A DNA stretch of 64,000 nucleotides from Sulfurivermis sp040755915. Its GTDB lineage: Bacteria > Pseudomonadota > Gammaproteobacteria > Thiohalomonadales > Thiohalomonadaceae. The notes under the pieces were generated by a model, which was not told the origin of the DNA, ran no database searches, and was given only the letters and a program-made list of their open reading frames with translations. Position 1 is the stretch's first letter; every line of letters begins with the position of its first letter. Made by a program: the position numbers and the translations under genes. Below, piece by piece: positions 34,840 through 44,120 of the stretch. The stretch is taken from the NCBI GenBank assembly GCA_040755915.1, contig JBFLWM010000009.1, positions 1-64,000 on the forward strand, read 5' to 3'.

Positions 34840-35772
34840 TCAGTTAATGGCGTTACGGTCCAGCAATTTCAACACCTTGTCCAGCAAATGGCTATCCATG
34901 CTGTCGAGCCAGTGGGCATCCGGCTCGCTGCGCAGCCAGGTGAACTGGCGCTTGGCCAGCTGGCGGGTGGCCGTGATGCCCTGCATGACCATGGTCGGAT
35001 AGTCCACCTCGCCGGCGAGATAGCTCCACACCTGGCGATAACCGACACAGCGGATGGAGGGCTTGTCCGGCCCCAGGTCGCCGCGGTGGAACAGTCCCTC
35101 CACCTCGCCGATCAGGCCGCGCTCCAGCATCAGATGGAAACGGTCGTGGATACGCCGGTGCAACAGCTCGCGCTCCGGTGCCAAAGCCAGGGCCAGTACC
35201 CGGTACGGCAGGGCATCCCCTCCCCCCTGCTGCAGTTCGCTCAGGGGGCGGCCGGTCAGCTCAAAAACCTCCAGTGCCCGCTGCAGACGCTGGGGGTCAT
35301 TGGGGTGGATGCGCGCCGCCGCCCTCGGATCGACCTGTTGCAGGCGCTGGTGCAAGGCCTCCCAGCCCCGCGCGGCGGCCTCCGCCTCCAGCCGTGCCCG
35401 CACCACCGGGTCGGCCCCCGGCAGATCGGACAGGCCGCGGCGCAGGGCGCGGAAATACAGGCCGGTGCCCCCGACCAGCAACGGGATGCGGCCGGCCGCG
35501 GTGATCGCCGCCATCTCGCGCAGGGCATCGGCACGGAAGCGGGCGGCGGAATAGGACTCGACGGGATCAAGGATATCGATGAGGCGGTGCGGGGCACGCG
35601 CCAGCAGGGCGGCATCGGGCTTGGCAGTACCGATATCCATGCCGCGATACACCAGGGCGGAATCGACACTGATGATGTCGCAGGGCAACCGCGCCACCAG
35701 CTCCACGGCAAGATCGGTCTTGCCCGAGGCGGTGGGACCCATCAGCAGGATGGCCGGCGGCAACCCGCTCAT
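34840..35772 (-). CDS. miaA: tRNA dimethylallyltransferase MiaA
   Basis: 310 residues from ATG 35772, where the protein begins MSGLPPAILLMGPTASGKTD. The P-loop is GPTASGKT (12-19), followed by DSALVYRGMDIGTAKP and the substrate loop LVGGTGLYFRALRRGL. It adds a dimethylallyl group to A37 of tRNAs reading U-initial codons. The start overlaps the mutL stop (ATGA), so the two are translationally coupled. Confidence 0.97.
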   Translation of the reverse strand: MSGLPPAILLMGPTASGKTDLAVELVARLPCDIISVDSALVYRGMDIGTAKPDAALLARAPHRLIDILDPVESYSAARFRADALREMAAITAAGRIPLLVGGTGLYFRALRRGLSDLPGADPVVRARLEAEAAARGWEALHQRLQQVDPRAAARIHPNDPQRLQRALEVFELTGRPLSELQQGGGDALPYRVLALALAPERELLHRRIHDRFHLMLERGLIGEVEGLFHRGDLGPDKPSIRCVGYRQVWSYLAGEVDYPTMVMQGITATRQLAKRQFTWLRSEPDAHWLDSMDSHLLDKVLKLLDRNAIN

Positions 35773-37367
35773 TGCAGCAGACGCTCCAGATCGGCTGGGC
35801 CGAGCAGCACCGTCACCCCCGCCGGCTGCATGGCCGCCGATGCCACCAGGCCATCCCACTCACCCCGCTCCGGCAAGGTCGATGTGGTTGCGGCCAACGC
35901 CTCGGCCAATGCCGCGGCATCCGCCCCTGCCGCCAGCTGCTCCAGCGCCGTCTGCACCAGGGCCTCCGGCCCGGCATGGCGCAACAACGCCGGAACCTGA
36001 CGCAGGATCCACTGCTGTCCCCCCAGCGTTTCCAGCTGGAAACCAAAGGCGGCGAGCATGGCGCCATGCTGCTGCACCACGACCTGCTGGGCCGGGGTCA
36101 ACTGCAGGGTGATCGGCAGCAGCAACGGCTGGCCGCGCACCTGTCCCTCTGTCGCCAGCGCGGTGCGCATCGCCGCCGCCGCCTGCCGTGCACGCACTGC
36201 CGGCAGATCGACAAGACGCAGCCCCTGCCCACCCTCGTCCAGCAACAGGTAGCGCCCGGCCACCACGCCGAGTTGCCGCACGCTGCCAGCAATACTGGCT
36301 GATGAGGTCGGAGCCGTCTGGTAGCTGGCCGGCGCATCACGCACCGCCAGTACGCTCGCCGGTACAGCCGCACTCTCGTCCACCGCCGCACGCAGGGCAC
36401 GATAGAGAAAATCATGTACCTGGCGTGTCTCGCGAAAACGTACCTCGTGCTTGGTGGGGTGGACGTTCACATCCACCTGCGCCGGGTCCATTTCCAGATA
36501 CAGGACGTACCCCGGATGGCGGCCGGGATAGATGGCTTCGCCGTAGGCCTGACGCACTGCATGGCTCACCACCCGATCACGGATGACGCGGCCATTGATG
36601 TAGAAATACTGCAGATCGGCCTGGGCACGCGCCGCCTCCGGTCGCAGCAGCCAGCCACGCAGTTGCAGGTCCGGCAGGGAGAAATCCACTGCCACCGCCT
36701 GCGGTCCGAAGGACCGGCCACAAATCGCGGCAAGGCGCTGCTCGCGCTGCGCCGCATCCTGGGCCGGCCGCACCGCCAGCACCTGGCGGCCGTTATGGCG
36801 CAGCGTGATGGCGACGTCGAAACGGCTCAACGCGACGCGACGCACCACCTCGGCGAGATGTTCGAACTCGGTGCGCTCGGCGCGCAGAAACTTGCGCCGC
36901 GCCGGCGTGTTGTAGAACAGGTCGCGCATCTCCACCGTACAACCGCGCGGGTGGGCGCAGGGGGCGATGGTGCCGCTGCTGTCGATGCGGTGACCGTGCC
37001 CATCCTCGGCACTGCGGCTGCTCAGGGTCAGGCGTGACACCGAAGCGATGCTGGCCAGCGCCTCGCCGCGGAAACCGAGGCTCACCACCCGCATCAACTC
37101 ATCCTGGCTGTACACCTTGCTGGTGGCGTGGGGAGCCAGTGCCAAAACCAGGTCGTCCGCCGCGATTCCTGCGCCGTCATCCTGCACACGGATCAGCGCC
37201 ACCCCGCCCTGCTCCACCTCGACATCAATGCGCGCGGCACCGGCATCGAGACTGTTCTCCAGCAACTCCTTCACCACGGAGGCCGGGCGCTCCACCACCT
37301 CGCCGGCGGCGATCTGGTTGGCAAGCAGGGGATCGAGGGGGCGGATACGCCGGCGGGATTGCGTCAT
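35769..37367 (-). CDS. mutL: DNA mismatch repair protein MutL (without endonuclease motif)
   Basis: 532 residues from ATG 37367. The GHKL ATPase is complete: NQIAAGEVVERPASVVKELL, ENSLDAGA, DDGAGI, GFRGEALASI. The C-terminal region resembles E. coli MutL and lacks the DQHA(x)2E(x)4E metal site found in nicking MutL proteins; the corresponding stretch reads LLLDEGGQGLRLVDLP. That implies dependence on a separate nuclease such as MutH. It is 83 residues shorter than E. coli MutL, mainly in the linker. It sits between amiC and miaA. Confidence 0.95.
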   Translation of the reverse strand: MTQSRRRIRPLDPLLANQIAAGEVVERPASVVKELLENSLDAGAARIDVEVEQGGVALIRVQDDGAGIAADDLVLALAPHATSKVYSQDELMRVVSLGFRGEALASIASVSRLTLSSRSAEDGHGHRIDSSGTIAPCAHPRGCTVEMRDLFYNTPARRKFLRAERTEFEHLAEVVRRVALSRFDVAITLRHNGRQVLAVRPAQDAAQREQRLAAICGRSFGPQAVAVDFSLPDLQLRGWLLRPEAARAQADLQYFYINGRVIRDRVVSHAVRQAYGEAIYPGRHPGYVLYLEMDPAQVDVNVHPTKHEVRFRETRQVHDFLYRALRAAVDESAAVPASVLAVRDAPASYQTAPTSSASIAGSVRQLGVVAGRYLLLDEGGQGLRLVDLPAVRARQAAAAMRTALATEGQVRGQPLLLPITLQLTPAQQVVVQQHGAMLAAFGFQLETLGGQQWILRQVPALLRHAGPEALVQTALEQLAAGADAAALAEALAATTSTLPERGEWDGLVASAAMQPAGVTVLLGPADLERLLQ

Positions 37368-37438
37368 GGCGCGCAGATTACCCCGAACGACGCCGGATGT
37401 GTACCGCAAGACTTGGGCGCGCGGCGCCCGCGAAGAGA

Positions 37439-38767
37439 TCAACCGCCGCTGGCGGCCGGGATGCGCAGCACGTCGCCAACGCGCAACTGATCATCCTTGA
37501 TGGCGTTGCTGGAACGCAGCTGTTCGAGACTCACCTGATACTGCCGGGCAATGCCGGACAGCGTGTCGCCGCGTCCGATCACATGCTGCTGGCCACGCGC
37601 ATCCTGGCGCATCGCCAACAGCGTGCCGGGGGGCGGATTCTGCCGGAAATAGGCCCGTACGCCATCCATGATGCTGCGCGCCAGGGCGTATTGATGATTG
37701 GGATCGCGCAGCTTGCGCTCTTCGTCCGGATTGGAGATGAAGGCCGTCTCCACCAGGATCGAGGGCACGTTGGGGGACTTCAGTACGCGGAAACCGGCCT
37801 GCTCCACCCGGGTGCGGTGCAGGTGCGCCACCTGCCCCAGCCCCGACAGCACGCGGCCCGCCACGTCGCTGCTCGCCTCCATGGTGCCGGTCAGCGAAAG
37901 ATCGAACAACACCGAAGTCAGCAGATCATCCTTGTCGTCCAGGCTGACGCCGCCGATGATGTCGGAGGCGTTTTCCTTGTCGGCCAGCAGGCGCGCATGC
38001 TCACTGGATGCGCCGCGATGCGACAGGGTGTAGACCGACGCGCCGCGCGCGCGGCGATCGGCAAAGGCATCGGCATGAATGGAGATGAACAGATCGGCAC
38101 GGTGCTCGCGCGCCATTTCCACGCGCCGCTGCAGCTTCACGAAATAGTCGCTGTCGCGAACCATCACCGCACGCATGCCCGGCTCGCGCGCCACCAGTTC
38201 GCGCAGCCGCTTGGCCACGGCCAGGGTCACATCCTTCTCGCGCGTACCGCGCGGGCCGATGGCGCCCGGATCTTCACCGCCATGGCCGGCGTCGATGGCG
38301 ATCACGATCTCGCGCGGCGCGTTGGTGACGGCCGGGACCGCCGGGACCACCGGCGCGGGCCCCGCCGAGGCCACCTTGGTATCGTACAGGTCGATCACCA
38401 GACGGTGACCGTATTCGTTGTTGGGACGCAGCACAAAGCTCTTCGGCCGTACCTCCCCTTTGAGGTCCAGCACCACGCGCAGATCGCTGCCGTTGCGCGG
38501 CGCAGAGCGGATGTCGCGGATCAGGCTGGGACCGAGGTCAAGGCCGACGAAGGGCTTGTCGAGATGGGTGTTCTTCAGGTCGATGACCAGACGGTCGGGA
38601 TTTTTCAACATGAACAGGCTGTGCTCGACATCGGCGCTGACATCGAACACCAGGCGGGTGTTGTCCGGGGCCGGCCACATGCGCACGCCGCGGACATTCA
38701 CCGCATCGGCCCAGACGGCGGAGGCCAGCACCAGCAGCAGCAGCGCCGTTATGGCTCTTGTTGTCAT
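37439..38767 (-). CDS. amiC: N-acetylmuramoyl-L-alanine amidase with AMIN and LysM domains
   Basis: 442 residues. The order is signal peptide (MTTRAITALLLLVLASAVWA), AMIN domain (about 20-130), Amidase_3 catalytic domain with zinc ligands (IAIDAGHGGEDPG and later SIHADAF), and a C-terminal LysM (GRGDTLSGIARQYQV, LRVGDVLRIP). It splits the daughter-cell septal peptidoglycan; AMIN guides it to the septum and LysM holds it there. It occupies the amiB place of the E. coli operon, so AmiB would be an equally fair name. GGAGG is 7 bases from the ATG. Confidence 0.94.
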   Translation of the reverse strand: MTTRAITALLLLVLASAVWADAVNVRGVRMWPAPDNTRLVFDVSADVEHSLFMLKNPDRLVIDLKNTHLDKPFVGLDLGPSLIRDIRSAPRNGSDLRVVLDLKGEVRPKSFVLRPNNEYGHRLVIDLYDTKVASAGPAPVVPAVPAVTNAPREIVIAIDAGHGGEDPGAIGPRGTREKDVTLAVAKRLRELVAREPGMRAVMVRDSDYFVKLQRRVEMAREHRADLFISIHADAFADRRARGASVYTLSHRGASSEHARLLADKENASDIIGGVSLDDKDDLLTSVLFDLSLTGTMEASSDVAGRVLSGLGQVAHLHRTRVEQAGFRVLKSPNVPSILVETAFISNPDEERKLRDPNHQYALARSIMDGVRAYFRQNPPPGTLLAMRQDARGQQHVIGRGDTLSGIARQYQVSLEQLRSSNAIKDDQLRVGDVLRIPAASGG

Positions 38768-38807
38768 TGCCTGCCCTCCCCCATGCCCTGAAACATGACC
38801 CTAAACA

Positions 38808-38836
38808 GTCATATTAATCATTAAGATACCAATCAA
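38808..38836 (-). promoter_or_regulatory. Candidate sigma-70 promoter of amiC-mutL-miaA
   Basis: Minus-strand TTGATT (38831-38836), a 17-base spacer, TATGAC (38808-38813), in a 124-base spacer that is markedly AT-rich for this genome. It is about 40 bases before the amiC ATG. Confidence 0.5.
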
Positions 38837-38891
38837 TCCTTTGATCGTTTCTCATGATATAGGGGTAACTTAATACCGAGCAAGCAAAAAA

Positions 38892-39377
38892 TCAACCTAC
38901 CGCCCAGGTATACCGGAGGCAGGAGAGTATCGCCCCACCCCGCTCCGTACCGGCCTGAACGCGGGCCAGCCTCCCGGCGCCCTGGTAATCGAGGGTCAAC
39001 TCCAGATCGGCTGCCGGCAGCACGCCGGCACCGCGTTCCGGCCACTCCACCAGGCACTGCGCCGCCTCGGTGAGATAGTCGCGAATGCCGAGAAATTCCA
39101 GCTCCTCCGCGTCGCCCAGGCGGTAGAGGTCAAAGTGATAGACGCTGCGGTCGGCCAGTTCGTAGGGCTCGACCAGGGTATAGGTGGGACTTTTCACCGC
39201 ACCGCCGTGGCCGAGGCCGTGCAGATAGCCGCGCACCAGGGTGGTCTTGCCGGCACCGAGATTACCGTGCAGGAACAGCAACAGGCCGCCATCCGCCGCA
39301 CAGCGGGCCAGGGCCGCGCCGAGTGCCTCGGTGGCCACGGCATCGGCCAGCTTGAGTTCCAGAATGGCAGCGGTCAT
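38892..39377 (-). CDS. tsaE: tRNA threonylcarbamoyladenosine biosynthesis ATPase TsaE
   Basis: 161 residues from ATG 39377. The Walker A is GNLGAGKT (38-45), with SPTYTLVEPY and the Walker-B-like YHFDLYRLGDAEELEFLG; VEWPERG is the family signature near the C-terminus. TsaE with TsaB and TsaD makes t6A37 in tRNAs reading ANN codons. The start overlaps the nnr stop by four bases. Confidence 0.96.
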   Translation of the reverse strand: MTAAILELKLADAVATEALGAALARCAADGGLLLFLHGNLGAGKTTLVRGYLHGLGHGGAVKSPTYTLVEPYELADRSVYHFDLYRLGDAEELEFLGIRDYLTEAAQCLVEWPERGAGVLPAADLELTLDYQGAGRLARVQAGTERGGAILSCLRYTWAVG

Positions 39378-40849
39378 CGCGGATTGACCAGGCGGCGCAG
39401 GTGGGGGAACAGATCGGAGGCGAGCAGGCCGCGCTCCCCTCCGGCGGCCGCAGCGGCATCGGCCGCCGCCGCGTGCAGACACACCCCGGCGCCCGCCGCC
39501 TCGCGCAGCGGCAGACCCTGGGCGATGAGAGCGGCAATGATCCCGCTGAGCACATCACCCATGCCGCCGCTGGCCATGCCCGGATTGCCGCCGGCACAGA
39601 TGCCGGGCATGCCGTCGTCGGCCAGCACCAGACTGCCCGGCCCCTTGAGCACCACCACGCCACCGAAACTGGCCTGCAGGCCGGCCGCCGCCGCAAAACG
39701 GTTGTCCTGCACCTGCGCCGCGGTTTCACCAAGCAGGCGGCCCGCCTCACCGGGATGGGGGGTGAGCACCCAGTCCTTGCGGTGCAGGGGATCCTGCGCC
39801 AGCAGATTGAGGGCATCGGCATCGACCACCAGCGGCTGGCGCGCCTGCAACACCTTCCCCAGCATGTGCCGCCCCCACGCCCCCTGCCCCAGTCCCGGAC
39901 CGATCACCACCACCGTGGCACGGCGCAGCAGCGGCTCCAGTTCCGCTGTGCACTCCACCCCGTGGCACATCAATTCCGGACGCGCTGCGGTGATCGCTGC
40001 CGCATGGGCCGCGCGCGTCGCCACGCTGACCAGGCCGGCGCCACTGCGCGCCACCGCCTCCGCCGCCAGGCGTGCGGCACCGGCATAGCCGAGGTCACCG
40101 CCCACCACCAGCACATGGCCACAGTCACCCTTGTGGGCATCACGCCGGCGCGGCGCGAGCCAGGCAGCAAACTGCGCGGTATCGAGCCGCCGCGCCGCGA
40201 CCGGGACCATGTCATAGACGGCCGGCGGTACGGCGAGGGAGGCGAAGTGCAGTTCGCCGCAGCAGGCCGGGCCGGCCGCGGTGAGCAGGCCCTGCTTGAG
40301 GCCGATGAAGGTAAGGGTGAGCGTGGCACGCACGGCGCAGCCCAAAAGGGTGCCCGTATCGGCATCGAGGCCGGAGGGGATGTCCAGCGCCAGTACCGGC
40401 CGGCCGCTGCCGTTGATAACTTCGATAGCCGTGCGCCAGGCATCGCGCACCTCGCCGCTCAAACCCGTGCCGAGCAGCGCATCCACCACCACGTCACAGT
40501 GGCGCAAATCGCCCGGAGCCAGGGTCCGTGCCGTCACGCCAGCGGCCTGTGCGGCGGCCAGGGCATCACCCTGCAGACGGCTCGCCTCACCCACCTGATA
40601 CAGCGCCACCTCCAGTCCCGCCTCGCGCGCCAGCCGCGCCACCACAAAACCGTCACCACCGTTGTTGCCGACGCCGCACACTACGGCGATACGGTGTGCC
40701 TCGGGCCAGTGCCGGCACAGCAGCTCGAAGGCGGCGCGGCCGGCACGCTCCATCAGCACGCCGCCGCCCAGCCCGCACAGCTCCATGGCCAGACGGTCCA
40801 GTTCGCGCACCTGGGCGGCGCGATAAAGATCATGGGGTAAGGTTGGCAT
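39374..40849 (-). CDS. nnr: Bifunctional NAD(P)H-hydrate epimerase / ADP-dependent dehydratase
   Basis: 491 residues from ATG 40849 (an in-frame ATG at 40861 is possible). The N-terminal YjeF_N epimerase (to about 215) has VVCGVGNNGGDGFVVAR; the C-terminal ribokinase-like dehydratase has HVLVVGGDLGYAGAARLA, VVIGPGLGQG, and the catalytic NPGMASGGMGDVLSG. It repairs hydrated nicotinamide cofactors. The frame is open far upstream but that part is antisense to queG. It leads the superoperon and diverges from queG with only 18 bases between start codons. Confidence 0.96.
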   Translation of the reverse strand: MPTLPHDLYRAAQVRELDRLAMELCGLGGGVLMERAGRAAFELLCRHWPEAHRIAVVCGVGNNGGDGFVVARLAREAGLEVALYQVGEASRLQGDALAAAQAAGVTARTLAPGDLRHCDVVVDALLGTGLSGEVRDAWRTAIEVINGSGRPVLALDIPSGLDADTGTLLGCAVRATLTLTFIGLKQGLLTAAGPACCGELHFASLAVPPAVYDMVPVAARRLDTAQFAAWLAPRRRDAHKGDCGHVLVVGGDLGYAGAARLAAEAVARSGAGLVSVATRAAHAAAITAARPELMCHGVECTAELEPLLRRATVVVIGPGLGQGAWGRHMLGKVLQARQPLVVDADALNLLAQDPLHRKDWVLTPHPGEAGRLLGETAAQVQDNRFAAAAGLQASFGGVVVLKGPGSLVLADDGMPGICAGGNPGMASGGMGDVLSGIIAALIAQGLPLREAAGAGVCLHAAAADAAAAAGGERGLLASDLFPHLRRLVNPR

Positions 40850-40867
40850 GGCAGGTATCATACCGAC

Positions 40868-41953
40868 ATGGCCGATCTCCACAACAGCGACGCGCACGAC
40901 TACACCGCCCTGGTGCAGCAGATCCGGCAATGGGGTGCGGCACTCGGTTTCCAGCAGGTGGGCATCAGCCACACCGACCTGTCGGCCGCCGAAACGGAAC
41001 TCAACCAGTGGCTTGCTGCCGGCCATCACGGTGAAATGGCCTACATGGCGCAGCACGGCAGCAAGCGCAGCCGGCCGGCGGAACTGGTGCCAGGCACCCT
41101 CAGCATCATCAGTGCGCGCATGAACTATCTGCCGCCCGCCGCCGAACCCTGGGGAGTCCTGCAGGACGGCACACGCGGCTACATCGCGCGCTACGCCCTC
41201 GGCCGCGACTACCACAAGCTGATCCGCACACGGCTGCAAAAACTGGCCGCGCAGATCGAGGGCGCCATCGGCCCCCATGGCTACCGTGTGTTCAGTGACA
41301 GTGCCCCGGTGCTGGAAAAACCCATCGCCGCCCAGGCCGGCCTCGGCTGGGTGGGCAAGCACAGCAACCTGCTCACCCGCCAGGGTTCCTGGTTCTTTCT
41401 CGGCGAGATCTACACCGACCTGCCGCTGCCGGCAGACCATGCGGCAAGTGCCCACTGCGGACGCTGCACGGCATGCATCGACATCTGCCCCACCCGCGCC
41501 ATCATCGCCCCGTATACGGTGGACGCACGGCTGTGCATTTCCTACCTCACCATCGAACTGCACGGCGCCATTCCCGAACCGCTGCGTCCGCTGCTGGGCA
41601 ACCGCATCTACGGCTGCGACGACTGCCAGCTGGTCTGTCCCTGGAACCGTCACGCCCGCCACACCGCCGAAGCCGACTTCCTGCCGCGCCGCGGTCTGGA
41701 CGCACCACAGCTCGTCGACCTGTTTGCCTGGAGTGAAGAGGAATTTCTGCACCGTACCGAGGGCAGCCCACTGCGCCGCCTCGGCCACGAGCGCTGGCTG
41801 CGCAACATCGCCGTGGCCCTCGGCAACGCCCCGGCCACCGCCGCCATCCGTGCCGCCCTGCAACAGCAAGCCAACCATCCCTCCGCCCTGGTGCGTGAAC
41901 ACGTGGCCTGGGCACTGGCACGGCAGCAGCAAGGGGCCGAGAACTGCGCCTGA
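40868..41953 (+). CDS. queG: Epoxyqueuosine reductase QueG
   Basis: 361 residues. The N-terminal cobalamin-binding domain precedes two 4Fe-4S clusters, CGRCTACIDICP and CDDCQLVCPW, and a C-terminal HEAT-like tail (HPSALVREHVAWALARQQ). It reduces epoxyqueuosine to queuosine in tRNA, the last step of the pathway, using B12. It diverges from nnr, as yjeS does from yjeF in E. coli, so the promoters of each gene must lie inside the other's coding sequence. Confidence 0.97.
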   Translation: MADLHNSDAHDYTALVQQIRQWGAALGFQQVGISHTDLSAAETELNQWLAAGHHGEMAYMAQHGSKRSRPAELVPGTLSIISARMNYLPPAAEPWGVLQDGTRGYIARYALGRDYHKLIRTRLQKLAAQIEGAIGPHGYRVFSDSAPVLEKPIAAQAGLGWVGKHSNLLTRQGSWFFLGEIYTDLPLPADHAASAHCGRCTACIDICPTRAIIAPYTVDARLCISYLTIELHGAIPEPLRPLLGNRIYGCDDCQLVCPWNRHARHTAEADFLPRRGLDAPQLVDLFAWSEEEFLHRTEGSPLRRLGHERWLRNIAVALGNAPATAAIRAALQQQANHPSALVREHVAWALARQQQGAENCA

Positions 41954-42025
41954 TGTGATGCTGGTGGCGAAATCTCCCCGCCACCGGGTTTACACTACGC
42001 AGCCCCGCACTAACGGAACCGCATC

Positions 42026-42895
42026 ATGGCCCGCATCCTTGCCGTCGGCATCGCCACCCTCGACATCATCAATCTGGTGGAAGACTATCCGCCGGAGGAT
42101 GCCGAGGTGCGCGCCCTGGAACAGGAGACGCGCCGCGGCGGCAACGCTACCAACACTCTGGTGGTACTGAGCCAGTTCGGCCATCAGTGCAGCTGGGCCG
42201 GCACACTCGCCGACGAGCCGGACGCGCGCCTGATCCGCGCCGATCTCGCCCGTCATACCATCGACACCAGTGCGGTGGAATTGCTGCCGCGCGGCAAGGT
42301 ACCGACCTCCTACATCACCCTGAGCCAGCGCAGCGGGTCGCGCACCATCGTGCATTACCGCGACCTGCCCGAATACAGCTTCGAACATTTCCGCGCCATC
42401 GATCTGACGCGCTTCGACTGGGTCCACTTCGAGGGGCGCAACGTGGAGGTGACGCAACGCATGCTGGAACGGGTAAAAAAACTGCATCCCGAACTGCCGT
42501 GCTCACTGGAGGTGGAAAAGCCTCGCGCTGGCATTGAGCAGTTGCTCCCCTATCCCGACCTGCTGCTTTTTTCCCGCGTCTATGCCCGAGCCTGCGGCTT
42601 CCAACGCGCCGAAGGCCTGTTCGATCGGGTACGCACACAGACACCTGCGGCACAACTGGTATGTGCCTGGGGCGAAGGCGGCGCCTATGCCCGCGACCGT
42701 GATGGCCGTGGCTACCACACCCCGGCCTTTCCGCCGCCGCGTCTGGTGGACACCCTGGCCGCCGGCGACGTATTCAACGCCGGCATCATCCACGGACTGG
42801 CGCGCAAGCGTTCGCTGGAGCTGACGCTGATCGAAGCGGCGCGCCTGGCCGGCCGCAAATGCGGCCAGCAGGGCATCGAGGGATTGGCCGACTGA
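42026..42895 (+). CDS. PfkB family sugar kinase (ketohexokinase-like)
   Basis: 289 residues. It is a ribokinase-fold enzyme: RRGGNATNTLVVLSQFGHQC near the N-terminus, substrate region, and catalytic DTLAAGDVFNAGIIHG with the Asp base in the AAGD anion hole. EVEKPRAGIEQLLPY and the overall pattern look closest to ketohexokinase-type PfkB proteins, but the substrate cannot be told. It follows queG by 72 bases on the same strand and converges on the cyclase gene. Confidence 0.85.
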   Translation: MARILAVGIATLDIINLVEDYPPEDAEVRALEQETRRGGNATNTLVVLSQFGHQCSWAGTLADEPDARLIRADLARHTIDTSAVELLPRGKVPTSYITLSQRSGSRTIVHYRDLPEYSFEHFRAIDLTRFDWVHFEGRNVEVTQRMLERVKKLHPELPCSLEVEKPRAGIEQLLPYPDLLLFSRVYARACGFQRAEGLFDRVRTQTPAAQLVCAWGEGGAYARDRDGRGYHTPAFPPPRLVDTLAAGDVFNAGIIHGLARKRSLELTLIEAARLAGRKCGQQGIEGLAD

Positions 42896-42908
42896 CTCCT
42901 GCAGGCGG

Positions 42909-44108
42909 CTAGAGGAAGCAGGCGATTTCCGGGTAGGCGCAGGCCTTGTCGCGGCCGTTGTGCTTGCCGAAATAGAGGGCTTGATCAGCCTCGCTGATGA
43001 GGCGCTCGAGAATAATCTGGGCATCGCCCTTGTCCTGGTCCAGCAGGCAGGCAATACCGATGCTGACCGTCACCTTGATGCGACGGCCATCGATCTGGAA
43101 CTCCGTATCCTTCACCGCTGCACGTATGCGTTCCGCCAGCTGCTTGGCCCCCTCCAACTCCGTATCAGGGAGGGCGATGACGAATTCCTCGCCGCCGAAG
43201 CGCGCCAGCACATCCACCTCGCGCACCTGTTGCCGGAACAGTTCGGCGCAACGACTCAGTACTTCATCACCAAGGATGTGACCATGCACATCGTTGATGC
43301 GCTTGAAGTGATCGATATCGAGCAGCAACAGGCAAAAGCTTTTCTTGTAGCGCAGGCTACGTGCCAGGGCCGAACGTGACTCGGGGAAAAAGAAGCGCCT
43401 GTTGTGCAAACCGGTCAACTCGTCGATCACCGACAGCTCGGCATAGCGGCGCTTGAGTGCCTCGGCATCCGCCAGCATCTGCTCCAGCTGGCGCGTACGT
43501 TCACGCACCATGTGCTCCATACTGTTGAGCAGGCGGTTGTTGACCAGCATCTGGCCAAGGAAATTGGCAAAAATCACCAATGAACGCTCCTGCGCCTCAG
43601 TGAAGAATTCAGCATGGGGGTGTGACACATTGAGCACGCCGAGCACCTCGCCACTGGCCTTGATGGGCAGGCTGATCAGCGAGCCGATGGCCATGGCGGT
43701 GGGGCTGATGCCGCGGCAGTTGCGCTCGAAACGCGGATCATTCTCACAATTGCGGCTGTGCTGCAGAAGGCCGGTCTGCGCCGCCAGACCTACCAGCCCC
43801 TCGCCCACCTCGAAACTGGCGAACAACGGTGTCTGGCCGGAGCTGCGTCCCTGCGTCAGGCCGATCATGCCCGCCCAGTCGAGGCCGGCGACATTAACCA
43901 GCTTGCCGTCGCGCAGCAGGTACACCGAGCAGCGCTCGAGATCCTGGTTCTGCATCAACACATCCAGGGCGCTGCCGAGCAACTGGCTGTCGCTCTGGCC
44001 GTAGACCCGCAATGATGACAGGCCGCGCAGGGCGGAAAGGGAGTCGATCAGCTTGAGAAAACTGTCGTTGAGTTCGCGGAATGTTTCAATGAACGGCGCC
44101 GTATCCAT
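42909..44108 (-). CDS. GAF-GGDEF diguanylate cyclase
   Basis: 399 residues. A GAF domain (about 20-170, with GEGLVGLAAQTGLLQHS and EVLGVLNVSHP) is followed by a coiled-coil helix (MVRERTRQLEQMLADAEAL) and a GGDEF domain. The active loop is RFGGEEF and an intact RxxD inhibition site (REVD) stands five residues before it, so the enzyme should make c-di-GMP and be product-inhibited. It follows the HDOD gene by 12 bases, and the two probably form an operon. Confidence 0.93.
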   Translation of the reverse strand: MDTAPFIETFRELNDSFLKLIDSLSALRGLSSLRVYGQSDSQLLGSALDVLMQNQDLERCSVYLLRDGKLVNVAGLDWAGMIGLTQGRSSGQTPLFASFEVGEGLVGLAAQTGLLQHSRNCENDPRFERNCRGISPTAMAIGSLISLPIKASGEVLGVLNVSHPHAEFFTEAQERSLVIFANFLGQMLVNNRLLNSMEHMVRERTRQLEQMLADAEALKRRYAELSVIDELTGLHNRRFFFPESRSALARSLRYKKSFCLLLLDIDHFKRINDVHGHILGDEVLSRCAELFRQQVREVDVLARFGGEEFVIALPDTELEGAKQLAERIRAAVKDTEFQIDGRRIKVTVSIGIACLLDQDKGDAQIILERLISEADQALYFGKHNGRDKACAYPEIACFL

Positions 44109-44120
44109 CGTGCACCCGCA

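Noticed and set aside
39401..40840. 479-residue open frame antisense to nnr
   Set aside because: Shadow of a conserved bifunctional enzyme.
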